Source of the DNA: Bacteroidota bacterium
GTDB lineage: Bacteria; Bacteroidota; Bacteroidia; Bacteroidales; FEN-979
Length of the DNA: 64,000 nucleotides
Direction of reading: 5' to 3'
Assembly (NCBI GenBank): GCA_026391805.1
Contig: JAPLDJ010000015.1
Coordinates: forward strand, 124,001-188,000
Part shown: positions 19,919-29,822 of the stretch, in pieces
Position numbering within the stretch: position 1 is the stretch's first letter
How the letters are laid out: each line of letters begins with the position of its first letter
Position numbers and translations under genes: made by a program
Notes under the pieces: generated by a model
The model's input: the letters and a program-made list of their open reading frames with translations, nothing else
The model's database searches: none
Told to the model about the DNA's origin: nothing

Positions 19919-20806
19919 TCAGTCGCGGATGCATCTCACTGACATTCCGTTGCGCTTATCGCCGATATCAAGAACAAAAGTGGCATCGGACCTAAAAAGA
20001 TAACCTTCATAGGACATCGTGCCGTCATAAGCCGTTGTCGTCCACCAGAGTCCGTAATCACCGTTTGACCACCATGTTCCGTTGTAGAGCCTGTAACCGC
20101 CTCCGAAACCGGAGAAGCCGCTTGTATTGGTTGCAGAATTATTAGGGGCAGTCCAGTTCAGAAGAGCTTTGGCTTTACCGCCACCAGTACCTGCTCCGCC
20201 GAGGTAACTTATCAGTGTATTGAAATCATCGTAAGTCGGGACATGCCACCCGGGTGCACAGATTTTCCGGCTATCGGTAACGGCATACCAGTTATAAAGT
20301 GCTCCATAGATGTTTTTATAAGTAGATGGATCATTGGCATAATAGCAATAACCGGCTGTGGCAAGGTTGCCCCAGGCCGTATTATCGGTCACATTGCTGA
20401 CGGCCGAACCATCAAAGAAATGTGTCGTCTTCAGGTTTTCGGCCATCCATTCCTGTTCGCCGATCTTCACAGTGGTATAGGCATTCCCGTCGGCATCGAT
20501 CATGTGTCCGCCACCGCCTTGGTTTGTTCCCAGGTAAACCCATGCCGTGCCGTTATAAACATAAAACCCGGTCGGTACTTCGTTCTGGTAAACGATCAGG
20601 CCGGCTGCCGGGGAGCTGATGCCGGTCCGCTGGGAGGCGCTCATCCGCGGGATCAGCAAACCTTTCGAAGTCGATTTCACATCCAGCATGGCGCTGGCAT
20701 CGGGGTTGGAATTGTCGGTGTTAATGGCTACCTGACCGGAGCCGGAAAGTACAAAATTCATTATGAACACAATGATCAGCGTCAGAGGGAAAAGTCGTTT
20801 CTTCAT
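19919..20806 (-). CDS. FISUMP domain-containing exported protein
   Basis: MLDVKSTSKGLLIPRMSASQRTGISSPAAGLIVYQ; WMAENLKTTHFFDGSAV, YGALYNWYAVTDSRKICAPGWHVPTYDDF, GMSVRCIRD. Confidence 0.88.
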   Translation of the reverse strand: MKKRLFPLTLIIVFIMNFVLSGSGQVAINTDNSNPDASAMLDVKSTSKGLLIPRMSASQRTGISSPAAGLIVYQNEVPTGFYVYNGTAWVYLGTNQGGGGHMIDADGNAYTTVKIGEQEWMAENLKTTHFFDGSAVSNVTDNTAWGNLATAGYCYYANDPSTYKNIYGALYNWYAVTDSRKICAPGWHVPTYDDFNTLISYLGGAGTGGGKAKALLNWTAPNNSATNTSGFSGFGGGYRLYNGTWWSNGDYGLWWTTTAYDGTMSYEGYLFRSDATFVLDIGDKRNGMSVRCIRD

Positions 20807-20852
20807 TTCTATCGTTTTTTATTGCAGTTTTTGAATCAGGAAAGTGAGTATC

Positions 20853-21740
20853 TCAATCACGGACGCACCGTACGGATAGTCCTGAAACTCTGGACGGATA
20901 ATACATGTACAGTCCGGAATAGGAGCCATCAAAATTGTAAACGATAACCATATTGTCGTATCTCAGGTTGGGCGTGCCCCAGTAAGCATCCTCTCCCATA
21001 TAATAAAAGCTTCCGTTGGAATCATAGCGCAGTCCGCCCGGCCGGCCGGAAAACCCCGTAGTGTTCATCCCGAAATTTGTCGATGATGCTGCCATCATCC
21101 TGGCCCCAGCCCAACCGACGGCTCCCCCGAGGTAATTATTCAGTGCGGTGAAATCAGCAGCCGTGGCAGCATGCCACCCTGAAGGGCAAAGGTTCCTGCT
21201 GTCGGTAATGGCGTACCAGTTATAGAGGGCGCCGTACAGGCTTTTATTACTGATTGCGTTATTGTACCAGCAGTAAGCGCCTGAAGTGAGGTTGATCCAT
21301 GAGGAATTGTCCGTTACGTTCGGGATGGCGTCCCCGTTCCGGTAATGTGTGGTCTTCAGGTTCTCAGCCATCCATAACTGGTTGCCGATTTTTACCGTCC
21401 GGTATATGTTTCCTTCGATATCGGCAACATGCATTGAGATTCCTTCAGCCGTTCCCAGCGCGGTCCATGCAGTGCCGGAATAATAATAAAATCCGGTGGT
21501 GGCATCCGTCTGGTAGACCAGCAGTCCGGCTGCCGGTGAAGCAATAGCTGTTCGCTGGGCTGCTGTCATCCGCGGCGTCAGCATCCCTTTTTGCGTGGAT
21601 TTGACATCAATGGCAGAACTTTGATCAGGTAGAGAGCCATCGGTATTTATGCTTATCTGGCAGTACAAATTCTGGTTTGCCGGAAGTGTAAAAAGAACGG
21701 GGAGGATGATCTTGAGCAATGTTTTCTTGAGCTGATTCAT
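20853..21740 (-). CDS. FISUMP domain-containing exported protein (paralog of previous)
   Basis: Same architecture; WMAENLKTTHYRNGDAIPNVTDN, YGALYNWYAITDSRNLCPSGWHAAT, GLSVRCVRD; ATG at 21740 gives a signal peptide. Confidence 0.88.
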   Translation of the reverse strand: MNQLKKTLLKIILPVLFTLPANQNLYCQISINTDGSLPDQSSAIDVKSTQKGMLTPRMTAAQRTAIASPAAGLLVYQTDATTGFYYYSGTAWTALGTAEGISMHVADIEGNIYRTVKIGNQLWMAENLKTTHYRNGDAIPNVTDNSSWINLTSGAYCWYNNAISNKSLYGALYNWYAITDSRNLCPSGWHAATAADFTALNNYLGGAVGWAGARMMAASSTNFGMNTTGFSGRPGGLRYDSNGSFYYMGEDAYWGTPNLRYDNMVIVYNFDGSYSGLYMYYPSRVSGLSVRCVRD

Positions 21741-21948
21741 TTTCTTCAGTAATGATTTCGGACAAAAATATGCTTTGAAAACCCACATGTAAAATAATGG
21801 TCGGACGGATTTGTAAATCTGCACATTTTGTGATCAAAAAAAAGCCTTCTTCAGGAGTTCGTATAATGAAAAGCTGGTCATGAACGATTCAATGGCTTCC
21901 TGCATTATGATAAATTTTTCAGTAATATTGCACTATTATCCATGTCGT

Positions 21949-22632
21949 ATGAAAAGATTTATTGTTCCCGCATTTCTTTTTCTGGTAACCATTGGCCTCA
22001 CGGGTTGTCATAACAAGGCTGATCTCTCTGTTGCGCCACCCTTCCCGGATGTAGCCACCAGCCATTCGTGTTCGCCGGATACCGTTTATTTCCAGAACAC
22101 CGTTCTTCCGCTGATCATCTACAGTTGTGCAAAATCAGGGTGTCACGGACAGGGCAGCAGCGAAGGGGATTTTACACTCGAAAGCTACTCCACAATCATG
22201 CAGATTGTGACTCCCGGGGCACCCACAGCCAGTAAACTCTATACCACGCTTTTCGCAGAAGGGGATAAGCACATGCCGCGAAAAGGAAAGTTCACAGTCA
22301 ATGAAGATGGGATCATCTATTACTGGATCCTGAAGGGAGCACTGGATAACCGCTGTGAACCGGCCGGATGCGATTCCTCGAACGTTACCTATACCGCCAC
22401 CATCGGCCCCATTGTAAATTCCTGGTGCACCGGATGCCACGGAACCTCGAATCCTTCTAACGGATTAGACCTCACTACCTACGACCAGGTCAAGGCCAGC
22501 GTCAACGGCGGCCGGCTGATGGGCGCCATCCAGCAGGATTACGGATATTATCCCATGCCAAAGGGCAGCCATCTTTCTTCCTGCGAGATCTCCCTTTTCC
22601 AGATCTGGGTAAGGCTCGGAATGCCACAATAA
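21949..22632 (+). CDS. c-type-cytochrome-like lipoprotein
   Basis: Lipobox TGCHNK; CAKSGCH (CX4CH) and CTGCH (CX2CH) motifs; start at 21949 gives a signal peptide. Confidence 0.7.
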   Translation: MKRFIVPAFLFLVTIGLTGCHNKADLSVAPPFPDVATSHSCSPDTVYFQNTVLPLIIYSCAKSGCHGQGSSEGDFTLESYSTIMQIVTPGAPTASKLYTTLFAEGDKHMPRKGKFTVNEDGIIYYWILKGALDNRCEPAGCDSSNVTYTATIGPIVNSWCTGCHGTSNPSNGLDLTTYDQVKASVNGGRLMGAIQQDYGYYPMPKGSHLSSCEISLFQIWVRLGMPQ

Positions 22633-22667
22633 AAAAGCCCCGCCGTTTCGGGCAGGGCTTTCGCTAT
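22631..22667. terminator. Terminator hairpin between convergent genes (copy 1)
   Basis: aaaaaagccccgccgtttcgggcagggctttcgc; near-identical copy at 26279-26315. Confidence 0.75.
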
Positions 22668-22691
22668 TTCGCTTTTCGCTTTTCGCTATTT
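22660..22691. repeat. Iterated TTTCGCTAT/TTTTCGC word array overlapping the adhesin stop codon (copy 1)
   Basis: ttcgctatttcgcttttcgcttttcgctattt. Confidence 0.8.
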
Positions 22692-25600
22692 ATTTACAAG
22701 TATCTTCCTCACCACCTGGTTATCGGCGTTGCGGAGGATCACGGTGTAGATACCCGAAGGAATCGGACGCAGGTCAACGACCTTTTCAACAGTTCCCTTC
22801 ACCTGGATATCCTTCTGCTGGTAAATCGTTACTCCCAGGTTGTTAAGCACGCTGAGTGTGAATGATTCACTTGAAGAACTCGTAATGGAGACCTTGAACT
22901 GTCCGTCGTTCGGTACAGGATAGATCGAAATGCCGGATCCGCTTGGGGAATTGACACCAACCGTGATGGTAATATGGTTCGACTCTCCGGAAACGCATCC
23001 GTTGATGGTGACAATATCCGAATAAACTCCAGGCAGGGTTGCAACGTAGGTCTGTCCTGTAGCCCCTGTAATGGCCGATCCGTCAAGATACCACTGGTTG
23101 CCGGTTGGGGCATCGCTTGAAAGCGTCAGCCCGGATACGGTGATCACCGGGGTAGGCACTGCGGTCACGGTAACTGCTAACGGAGGTGAAGTTGCCCCGT
23201 TGCCGCAGGTGCTGTTTGCATAAACCGTGATGTTACCTGATGATGCACCAGCAGGATAATCAACTGTAATGGTATTTGAATATAGTCCTGAAACGATGTT
23301 AGCTCCGGCCGGTAATGTCCAGATATAGGAGTGGGCATTCGGGATCGTTGCAACAGAATAGGTTTTACCAGTTTCGCCGTCACAGATGTTGGAAGGACCC
23401 GTAATGGAACCTGCCGCTCCCGGTAAACCAAGAACAGAGACAGGTAATGTAAAGGGTGCCGGGGACGCACAACCGGCCCCATTGGTATAATTAACGCTGA
23501 TGGTCTGAGGACCGCTGCTGTTCCAGGATACGGTTGCCGTGTTTGTAGTCCCGCCGAAGTTGATGGTTCCTCCGGATGATATCGTCCAGTTATAACCCGT
23601 CATGCTGGCCTGTGTGGTATAGGTCTGGTATCCTGAATTGACACAAACCACGCCTGGTCCGCTGATACTGGGAGAAGGACCTTGCTTCACCGTAACCGGA
23701 TATGCTGATGGCGCTGAACTTGTACAACCATTGGCATTGGTATAGACCACATTGGCACTTTGTGCCCCGGATGCAGTCCAGAGTACCGTTACCGAGTTGG
23801 TACCCTGGCCCGTCTGGATCGTACCACCTGCAGAAGTTGTCCAATTATATCCGGTCATCCCTCCCTGAGTTGTATAAACGGTTGTCAGCCCTGAACAGGG
23901 GTTGGCATCCCCTGCAATGACCGGCACCGGCAACGGGTTGACGGTAACGTTTACAGAGGCCGGGGTAAGTCCGGCGCATCCATTGGCATTGTTATAATTT
24001 ACAGAGATGGTCCTTGCTCCGGCCGATGTCCAGGTGACAGTTGCAGTATTACTGGTTGCAATTCCTCCTGCAGTTGCAGTTCCCCCAGTGATTATCCAGG
24101 CATAGCCTGTCATACCAGCCTGGGTTGTGTATACATTGCCGGCAACGTTGACACATGCGGCTGTCGGCCCGGTAAGCGTAGGCGTGGCCGCTGCATTTAC
24201 ATATAAGGGCATGTAAGATGGGGTTCCGTTCCCGGCACATCCGACCCCGTAAACAGATACGTTCCCGGAAAATGAGGGATTCGGGAAGGAAACCGTGATG
24301 GTGTTGGTATTCGCTCCGGCCGTGATGGTGGCGCCGAAAGGAACCGACCAGGTGTAACCTGTGGCATTGGCGATTGCAGCTACAGTGTAAACATACCCTG
24401 ATCCTCCGTTACAAACCTGGCTGGGCCCTGTGATCGCTCCTGCAGCACCGGCAGTAAGGCAAACTGTGAAGAAGGTCAGGTCGCCTCCATAGCTGGTCCC
24501 TGCAGTATTAACTCCTTTAGCCCGGAAATGATAAGTCTGGTTGGAAGTGAGGCCGGCAATGTTGGCGCTGAAGTTTGTTGAGATCATACCGGCAATTGGT
24601 GACGGAATTCCAGGTGCAGTGCTTCCGTAGGCTGTTGTCAAACCATATTCGAAAGAAACCGTTGTGGATGAATTGTTGGCCACACAGGATCCGTTCAGAG
24701 TAGCGGCCGCATTTGTTACACCGGTTGCCGCCAGGGTTGTGATAAGAGGTGCAATAGTCGCTGTGGTAAAGGTCAGATCGCCCCCGTTGGAGGTTCCGTA
24801 AGTGTTCACACCATTGATCCTGAAATGATAGAGGGTGTTCGGGAGCAGGCCGATAATGCCGGCGTTCACGGCCGTCACGGTAGTTCCGTTAACGGTCAGG
24901 GGAACCCCGGGAACATTGGTGCCGTAAGCCGTTGTCAGTCCGTAATCAAAGGAAGTAGTCGTGGCGGCATTGTTGGCATTGACTGTTCCGTTCAGCGTTG
25001 CGGTGGTGCCGGTAATAGCAACGGCCGCTGTTGTCACCACAACCGGTGGTCCCCCGGCAAACGGGATCAGGTTGGCTGTGAAATCCCCGCAATTCCCATA
25101 GGTATAAGCCCCGCATGGATTCTGCGAGGAGGAGGCATAATTACACACAAACCGCATCCGGTGGCTGCCTGTCGTAGTCCCCAGCGGAATGTTGATCGTG
25201 GCGGTGAAATTCGTAGCGCTACTGGAGCAGTAAAGATCGGTAACAACCCTTTCAGTGGCAGCAAAAGTGTTGTCGTTGTTGTAATCGATCCATACGCAAA
25301 CATATTGAGAAGGAAATCCGACCTGAACTGTCAGTGTATAGTTGGTGTTCAGCATGAGGGTTGTGGAGGTCGTTGTCCAGTCATGGTACCAGGGATTAGG
25401 AACCCCGTTGCAGGCAACGACCTGGTTTATAGTATTGAGGTTGAAAAGGGTCAGTCCGTCTCCATAACTGCAACCTGTCGAAAAGGTTGGCAGGCAAGGC
25501 CCGGCAGATGCCAGGTTAACGGTAAAATCCTCACAATTTCCGAAGGTCACCGGGCCGCAGGGACCGGTGGGGTAGCCATAATATTCAGTAATCGCCCTCA

Positions 25601-26000
25601 TGCGGGTAGCGCCAGACAGTGCGGCACCGGGAACAGTAAAGGGGATGGCGTAGTTGGTTGCGGAAGCGGCACAGATAACCTGCCCGACCATTTCCCCGGC
25701 ATCAGCAAAAGAATTGTTGTGGTTGTAGTCGATGTAAAGATTGACATATGTATTGGGATAGCCAGCCTGTACCGTTACAGAATAAGCACTCCCAATGGTC
25801 AGGTTGGTGGATGATGCCGTATAATCATGGTAGAAGGCAGTGCAGGTGATCGTCTGGTTAATGGTGCCAAGCTGGAAAAGGGTCAGCCCGTCTCCGTAAG
25901 AACATCCGTAAGTACTGGTCGGAGTGCAATATTGTGCCATCGCACCACTGCAGAAAAGCATCAATATAAATACGGAAAAGATCTTGTAAAGTTTCTTCAT
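22686..26000 (-). CDS. Large T9SS cargo adhesin: two GEVED domains, Fn3-like repeats, PKD-like repeats, C-terminal sorting domain (tandem copy 1)
   Basis: Repeated CxPTxxxGCSYGDGLTLFxLxTINQ...NCEDFTVNL; ATLNGTVNANNAATTTSFDYGLTTAYG repeats; C-term ISIYPVPNDGQFKVSI...RKILVNK; ATG at 26000 gives a signal peptide. Confidence 0.88.
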   Translation of the reverse strand: MKKLYKIFSVFILMLFCSGAMAQYCTPTSTYGCSYGDGLTLFQLGTINQTITCTAFYHDYTASSTNLTIGSAYSVTVQAGYPNTYVNLYIDYNHNNSFADAGEMVGQVICAASATNYAIPFTVPGAALSGATRMRAITEYYGYPTGPCGPVTFGNCEDFTVNLASAGPCLPTFSTGCSYGDGLTLFNLNTINQVVACNGVPNPWYHDWTTTSTTLMLNTNYTLTVQVGFPSQYVCVWIDYNNDNTFAATERVVTDLYCSSSATNFTATINIPLGTTTGSHRMRFVCNYASSSQNPCGAYTYGNCGDFTANLIPFAGGPPVVVTTAAVAITGTTATLNGTVNANNAATTTSFDYGLTTAYGTNVPGVPLTVNGTTVTAVNAGIIGLLPNTLYHFRINGVNTYGTSNGGDLTFTTATIAPLITTLAATGVTNAAATLNGSCVANNSSTTVSFEYGLTTAYGSTAPGIPSPIAGMISTNFSANIAGLTSNQTYHFRAKGVNTAGTSYGGDLTFFTVCLTAGAAGAITGPSQVCNGGSGYVYTVAAIANATGYTWSVPFGATITAGANTNTITVSFPNPSFSGNVSVYGVGCAGNGTPSYMPLYVNAAATPTLTGPTAACVNVAGNVYTTQAGMTGYAWIITGGTATAGGIATSNTATVTWTSAGARTISVNYNNANGCAGLTPASVNVTVNPLPVPVIAGDANPCSGLTTVYTTQGGMTGYNWTTSAGGTIQTGQGTNSVTVLWTASGAQSANVVYTNANGCTSSAPSAYPVTVKQGPSPSISGPGVVCVNSGYQTYTTQASMTGYNWTISSGGTINFGGTTNTATVSWNSSGPQTISVNYTNGAGCASPAPFTLPVSVLGLPGAAGSITGPSNICDGETGKTYSVATIPNAHSYIWTLPAGANIVSGLYSNTITVDYPAGASSGNITVYANSTCGNGATSPPLAVTVTAVPTPVITVSGLTLSSDAPTGNQWYLDGSAITGATGQTYVATLPGVYSDIVTINGCVSGESNHITITVGVNSPSGSGISIYPVPNDGQFKVSITSSSSESFTLSVLNNLGVTIYQQKDIQVKGTVEKVVDLRPIPSGIYTVILRNADNQVVRKILVNK

Positions 26001-26126
26001 GGTTTTTGGTTTTTGGTTTATTATTAAATACAAGATATAGGATCAACTACAAAAAATGAAGTAGCTAATTATATATGAATGCTGATTTTCATTTTCTGAA
26101 CCTTCATGTTTTATTTGGCAGCAAAA

Positions 26127-26134
26127 CAAATATA
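26127..26134 (-). promoter_or_regulatory. Candidate Bacteroidota -7 element for adhesin copy 1
   Basis: CAAATATA (reverse of TATATTTG), conserved in position in the second copy (29776-29783). Confidence 0.5.
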
Positions 26135-26278
26135 AAACAACACCGTGAAAAACCGGCATTAAATATACAATTTTTTCTTATATAGAGCAACAAAATATTT
26201 CCTGAATACCTGAGAATGCACCTAATAACATCCTTGTGATGATACCGGAATACAGACCGGATCTCCCGGCGCAGATAA

Positions 26279-26315
26279 TAAAAAAGCCCTGCCATTTCGG
26301 GCAGGGCTTTCGCTA
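26279..26315. terminator. Terminator hairpin after adhesin copy 2
   Basis: aaaaaagccctgccatttcgggcagggctttcgc; GCCCTGCC/GGCAGGGC stem. Confidence 0.78.
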
Positions 26316-26340
26316 TTTCGCTTTTCGCTTTTCGCTATTT
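26308..26340. repeat. Iterated TTCGCTAT/TTTTCGC array overlapping the stop codon (copy 2)
   Basis: Same sequence as 22660-22691. Confidence 0.8.
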
Positions 26341-29300
26341 ATTCACAAGAATCTTCCTCACAACCTGGTTTTCGCTGTTGCGGAGGATCACGGTGTAGAT
26401 ACCCGAAGAAATCGGACGCAGATCGACGATCTTTTCTACCGTTCCCTTCACCTGGATATCCTTCTGCTGGTAAATCGTAACGCCCAGGTTGTTAAGCACG
26501 CTGAGCGTAAATGATTCACTTGAAGAACTTGTGATGGAGACCTTGAACTGTCCGTCGTTCGGAACAGGATAGATCGAAATGCCGGATCCGCTTGGGGAAT
26601 TGACACCAACCGTGATGGTAATATGGTTCGACTCTCCGGAAACGCATCCGTTGATGGTGACAATATCCGAATAAACTCCGGGAAGTGTTGCAACATAAGT
26701 CTGGCCGGTTGCCCCGGAAATGGGTGATCCGTCAAGATACCACTGGTTGCCGGTTGGGGCATCGCTTGAAAGCGTCAGCCCGGCTACGGTGATCACCGGT
26801 GTAGGCACTGCAGTCACGGTAACTGCTAACGGAGGTGAAGTTGCCCCGTTGCCGCAGGTGCTGTTTGCATAAACCGTGATGTTGCCTGATAAAGCACCGG
26901 CAGGATAATCAACGGTAATGGTATTTGAATAGAGTCCTGAAACGATGTTAGCTCCGGCCGGTAATGTCCAGATATACGAGTGGGCATAAGGGATCGTTGC
27001 AACAGAATAGGTTTTACCTGTTTCGCCGTCACAGATATTGGAAGGACCGGTAATGGAACCGGCTGCTCCCGGCAGTGGAACAATGGTCACGGGTATCGTC
27101 CCCGGTGTTGCGGAAGTACATCCTGCAGCATTCGAATAATTTACGCTGAGTGACTGACTTCCGGCTGTATTCCATGTCACGGTCACCGTATTTGTGGTTC
27201 CGCCGAAATTGATTGTTCCACCGGCAGAAATTGTCCAATTATAACCGGTCATACTAGCCTGTGTGGTATAAGTCTGGTATCCCGAGTTGATGCATACCGC
27301 TCCGGGCCCTGTGATCGTTGGAGAAGGCCCCCCCTTGACGGTGACATTATAGGCTGTCGGAACAGTATTCGCGCAACCGTTAGCATTGGCATAGACCACG
27401 TTTACGCTTTGTGCACCTGTGCCCGACCAGAGAACTGTAATTGCATTGGTTCCTGCCCCTGACTGGATGGTGCCGCCCGGCGAGAGTGTCCAGTTATAAC
27501 CGGTCATGCCTGCCTGGGTAGAATAGACAGTCGTAAAGCCTGAGCACGGATTGGCATCTCCTGTTATAATAGGTGTCGGCAATGCGTTTACTGTCACGTT
27601 TACGGTGGCAGGTGTAATTCCGGCACAGCCGTTGGCATTGTTATAATTCACCGAGATGGTCCTTGCTCCGGCCGATGTCCAGGTGACGGTAGCGGTATTA
27701 CTGGTTGCAGTTCCGCCTGCTGTGGCCGTACCGCCGGTGATTGTCCAGGCATAACCTGTCATACCAGCCTGGGTTGTGTATAAATTGCCGGCTACGTTGA
27801 CACATGCGGCTGTTGGCCCGGTCAGTGTTGGCGTGGCCGCAGCATTCACATACAAGGGCATGTATGATGGCGTTCCGTTCCCGGCACATCCGACCCCGTA
27901 AACAGATACGTTCCCGGAAAATGATGGATTCGGGAAGGAGACTGTAATGGTATTGGTATTCGCCCCGGCCGTGATGGTGGCGCCGAAAGGAACCGACCAG
28001 GTATAACCAGTGGCATTGGTGATGGCAGCTACAGTGTAAACATACCCTGATCCTCCGTTGCAAACCTGGCCGGGACCCGTGATCGGGCCGGCTGCACCGG
28101 CAGTAAGGCAAACGGTAAAGAAGGTCTGGTCGGTGCCATAGGAAGTACCTCCTGCGTTAACGCCTTTAGCCCTGAAATGATACGTTTGATTAGAGGTGAG
28201 GCCGCCAATATTTGCGCTAAAGTTTGTTGAGGCCATACCGGCAATCGGTGACGGAATTCCTGCTGCAGTGCTTCCGTATGTTGTTGTTAAACCATATTCG
28301 AAAGAAACTGTCGTGGATGAATTGTTGGCCACGCAGGATCCGTTCAGGGTAGCGACCGCATTTGTCACACCGGTTGCCGCCAGGGTTGTGATAACCGGCG
28401 CCACGGTAGCCGTTGTAAAGGTCAGATCGCCCCCGTTGGAGGTCCCGTAAGTATTCACACCATTGATCCTGAAATGATAAAGGGTATTCGGGATAAGACC
28501 AACAATGCCGGCACTCACTCCTGTAACGGTAGTTCCATTAACGGTCAGAGGAACCCCGGTAACATTGGTGCCGTATGCTGTTGTCAGTCCATAATCAAAG
28601 GATGTAGTCGTCGCAGAATTGTTGGCATTTACCGTGCCGTTCAGCGTGGCGATTGTGCCGGCGATAGATGTGGCCACTGTTGTCACGACAACCGGCGGGC
28701 CACCTGCAAACAGGATCAGGTTGGCCGTGAAATCCCCGCAATTCCCATAGGTATAAGCCCCGCATGGATTCTGAGAGGAGGAGGCATAATTACACACAAA
28801 CCGCATCCGGTGGTTGCCCGTCGGCGTTCCGTTCGGAATGTTGATTGTGGCGGTGAAATTCGTAGCACTACTGGTACAGTAAAGATCGGTAACAACTCTT
28901 TCAGTGGCAGCAAATGTGTTGTCGTTATTGTAATCGATCCATACGCAAACATATTGAGAAGGAAATCCAACCTGAACTGTCAGCGTATAGTTGGTGTTCA
29001 GCATCAGGGTTGTAGAGGTTCCCGTCCAGTCATGATACCAGGTATTCGGTGACCCGTTGCAGGCAACAGCCTGGTTAATGGTATTGAGGTTGAAAAGGGT
29101 CAGTCCGTCTCCATAACTGCAACCTGTCGAAAAGGTTGGCAGGCAAGGCCCTGCAGATGCCAGGTTAACGGTAAAATCCTCGCAGTTCCCGTAGGTCTGT
29201 GCCGTGCAGGGGCCGCTCGGATAGGCGTACCATTCGGTAAGTGCCCTCAGGCGGGTGTTGCCTGTAAGGGCTGTGCCGGGTACGGTAAAGGGAATGGTGT

Positions 29301-29646
29301 AGTTGGTTGCTGAGGCAGCACAGTTGACCTGGCCGATCAACTCACCGGCATCAAACGTATTGTTATGGTTGTAGTCAATGTAAACATTCACATAGGTGCC
29401 GGCGTAACCTCCCTGTACAGTAATGGTATAGGCATTACCGATCGTCATGTTCGTTGAAGATGCCGTATAATCATGGTACCAGGAACTGCATGTGATGGGT
29501 TGGTTGATGGTGCCAAGCTGGAACAGGGTTAGCCCGTCACCATAGGTACAACCCGTACTGTAAGTTGGGTTACAATATTGTGCCATCGCTCCTGTTGAGA
29601 ACAGCGCAAAGGCAAAGAATAATAAGAACTTGTAAAATTTCTTCAT
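26335..29646 (-). CDS. Large T9SS cargo adhesin: GEVED + Fn3-like + PKD-like + sorting domain (tandem copy 2)
   Basis: Near-identical C-terminal ~230 aa and same architecture as 22686-26000. Confidence 0.9.
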   Translation of the reverse strand: MKKFYKFLLFFAFALFSTGAMAQYCNPTYSTGCTYGDGLTLFQLGTINQPITCSSWYHDYTASSTNMTIGNAYTITVQGGYAGTYVNVYIDYNHNNTFDAGELIGQVNCAASATNYTIPFTVPGTALTGNTRLRALTEWYAYPSGPCTAQTYGNCEDFTVNLASAGPCLPTFSTGCSYGDGLTLFNLNTINQAVACNGSPNTWYHDWTGTSTTLMLNTNYTLTVQVGFPSQYVCVWIDYNNDNTFAATERVVTDLYCTSSATNFTATINIPNGTPTGNHRMRFVCNYASSSQNPCGAYTYGNCGDFTANLILFAGGPPVVVTTVATSIAGTIATLNGTVNANNSATTTSFDYGLTTAYGTNVTGVPLTVNGTTVTGVSAGIVGLIPNTLYHFRINGVNTYGTSNGGDLTFTTATVAPVITTLAATGVTNAVATLNGSCVANNSSTTVSFEYGLTTTYGSTAAGIPSPIAGMASTNFSANIGGLTSNQTYHFRAKGVNAGGTSYGTDQTFFTVCLTAGAAGPITGPGQVCNGGSGYVYTVAAITNATGYTWSVPFGATITAGANTNTITVSFPNPSFSGNVSVYGVGCAGNGTPSYMPLYVNAAATPTLTGPTAACVNVAGNLYTTQAGMTGYAWTITGGTATAGGTATSNTATVTWTSAGARTISVNYNNANGCAGITPATVNVTVNALPTPIITGDANPCSGFTTVYSTQAGMTGYNWTLSPGGTIQSGAGTNAITVLWSGTGAQSVNVVYANANGCANTVPTAYNVTVKGGPSPTITGPGAVCINSGYQTYTTQASMTGYNWTISAGGTINFGGTTNTVTVTWNTAGSQSLSVNYSNAAGCTSATPGTIPVTIVPLPGAAGSITGPSNICDGETGKTYSVATIPYAHSYIWTLPAGANIVSGLYSNTITVDYPAGALSGNITVYANSTCGNGATSPPLAVTVTAVPTPVITVAGLTLSSDAPTGNQWYLDGSPISGATGQTYVATLPGVYSDIVTINGCVSGESNHITITVGVNSPSGSGISIYPVPNDGQFKVSITSSSSESFTLSVLNNLGVTIYQQKDIQVKGTVEKIVDLRPISSGIYTVILRNSENQVVRKILVNK

Positions 29647-29775
29647 GGGTTTTGGTTTTTGGTTTATTGTTTAAAACAAGATATAGGATCAACTACAATG
29701 AATGAAGTAGCTAATATATATTTGAATGCTCATTGGCGTTTTTCCAAACCTTTATGTTTTACTCCGGCAGCAATA

Positions 29776-29783
29776 CAAAGATA
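29776..29783 (-). promoter_or_regulatory. Candidate Bacteroidota -7 element for adhesin copy 2
   Basis: CAAAGATA (reverse of TATCTTTG) at the same distance from the start as in copy 1. Confidence 0.5.
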
Positions 29784-29822
29784 AAACAACACCATAAAAA
29801 ATCGGCTTAAATATACTATTTT

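Noticed and set aside
24825-25814. 329-aa plus-strand ORF inside the adhesin region
   Set aside because: Antisense to the repetitive GEVED/Fn3 adhesin; low-complexity Gly/Arg-rich translation and a shorter mirrored copy in the paralog (28474-29052) are by-products of the sense repeats.
22686-29646. Possible CRISPR-like repetition in the adhesin region
   Set aside because: Repeats are coding, irregularly spaced domain repeats of a duplicated gene; no constant repeat with unique spacers.
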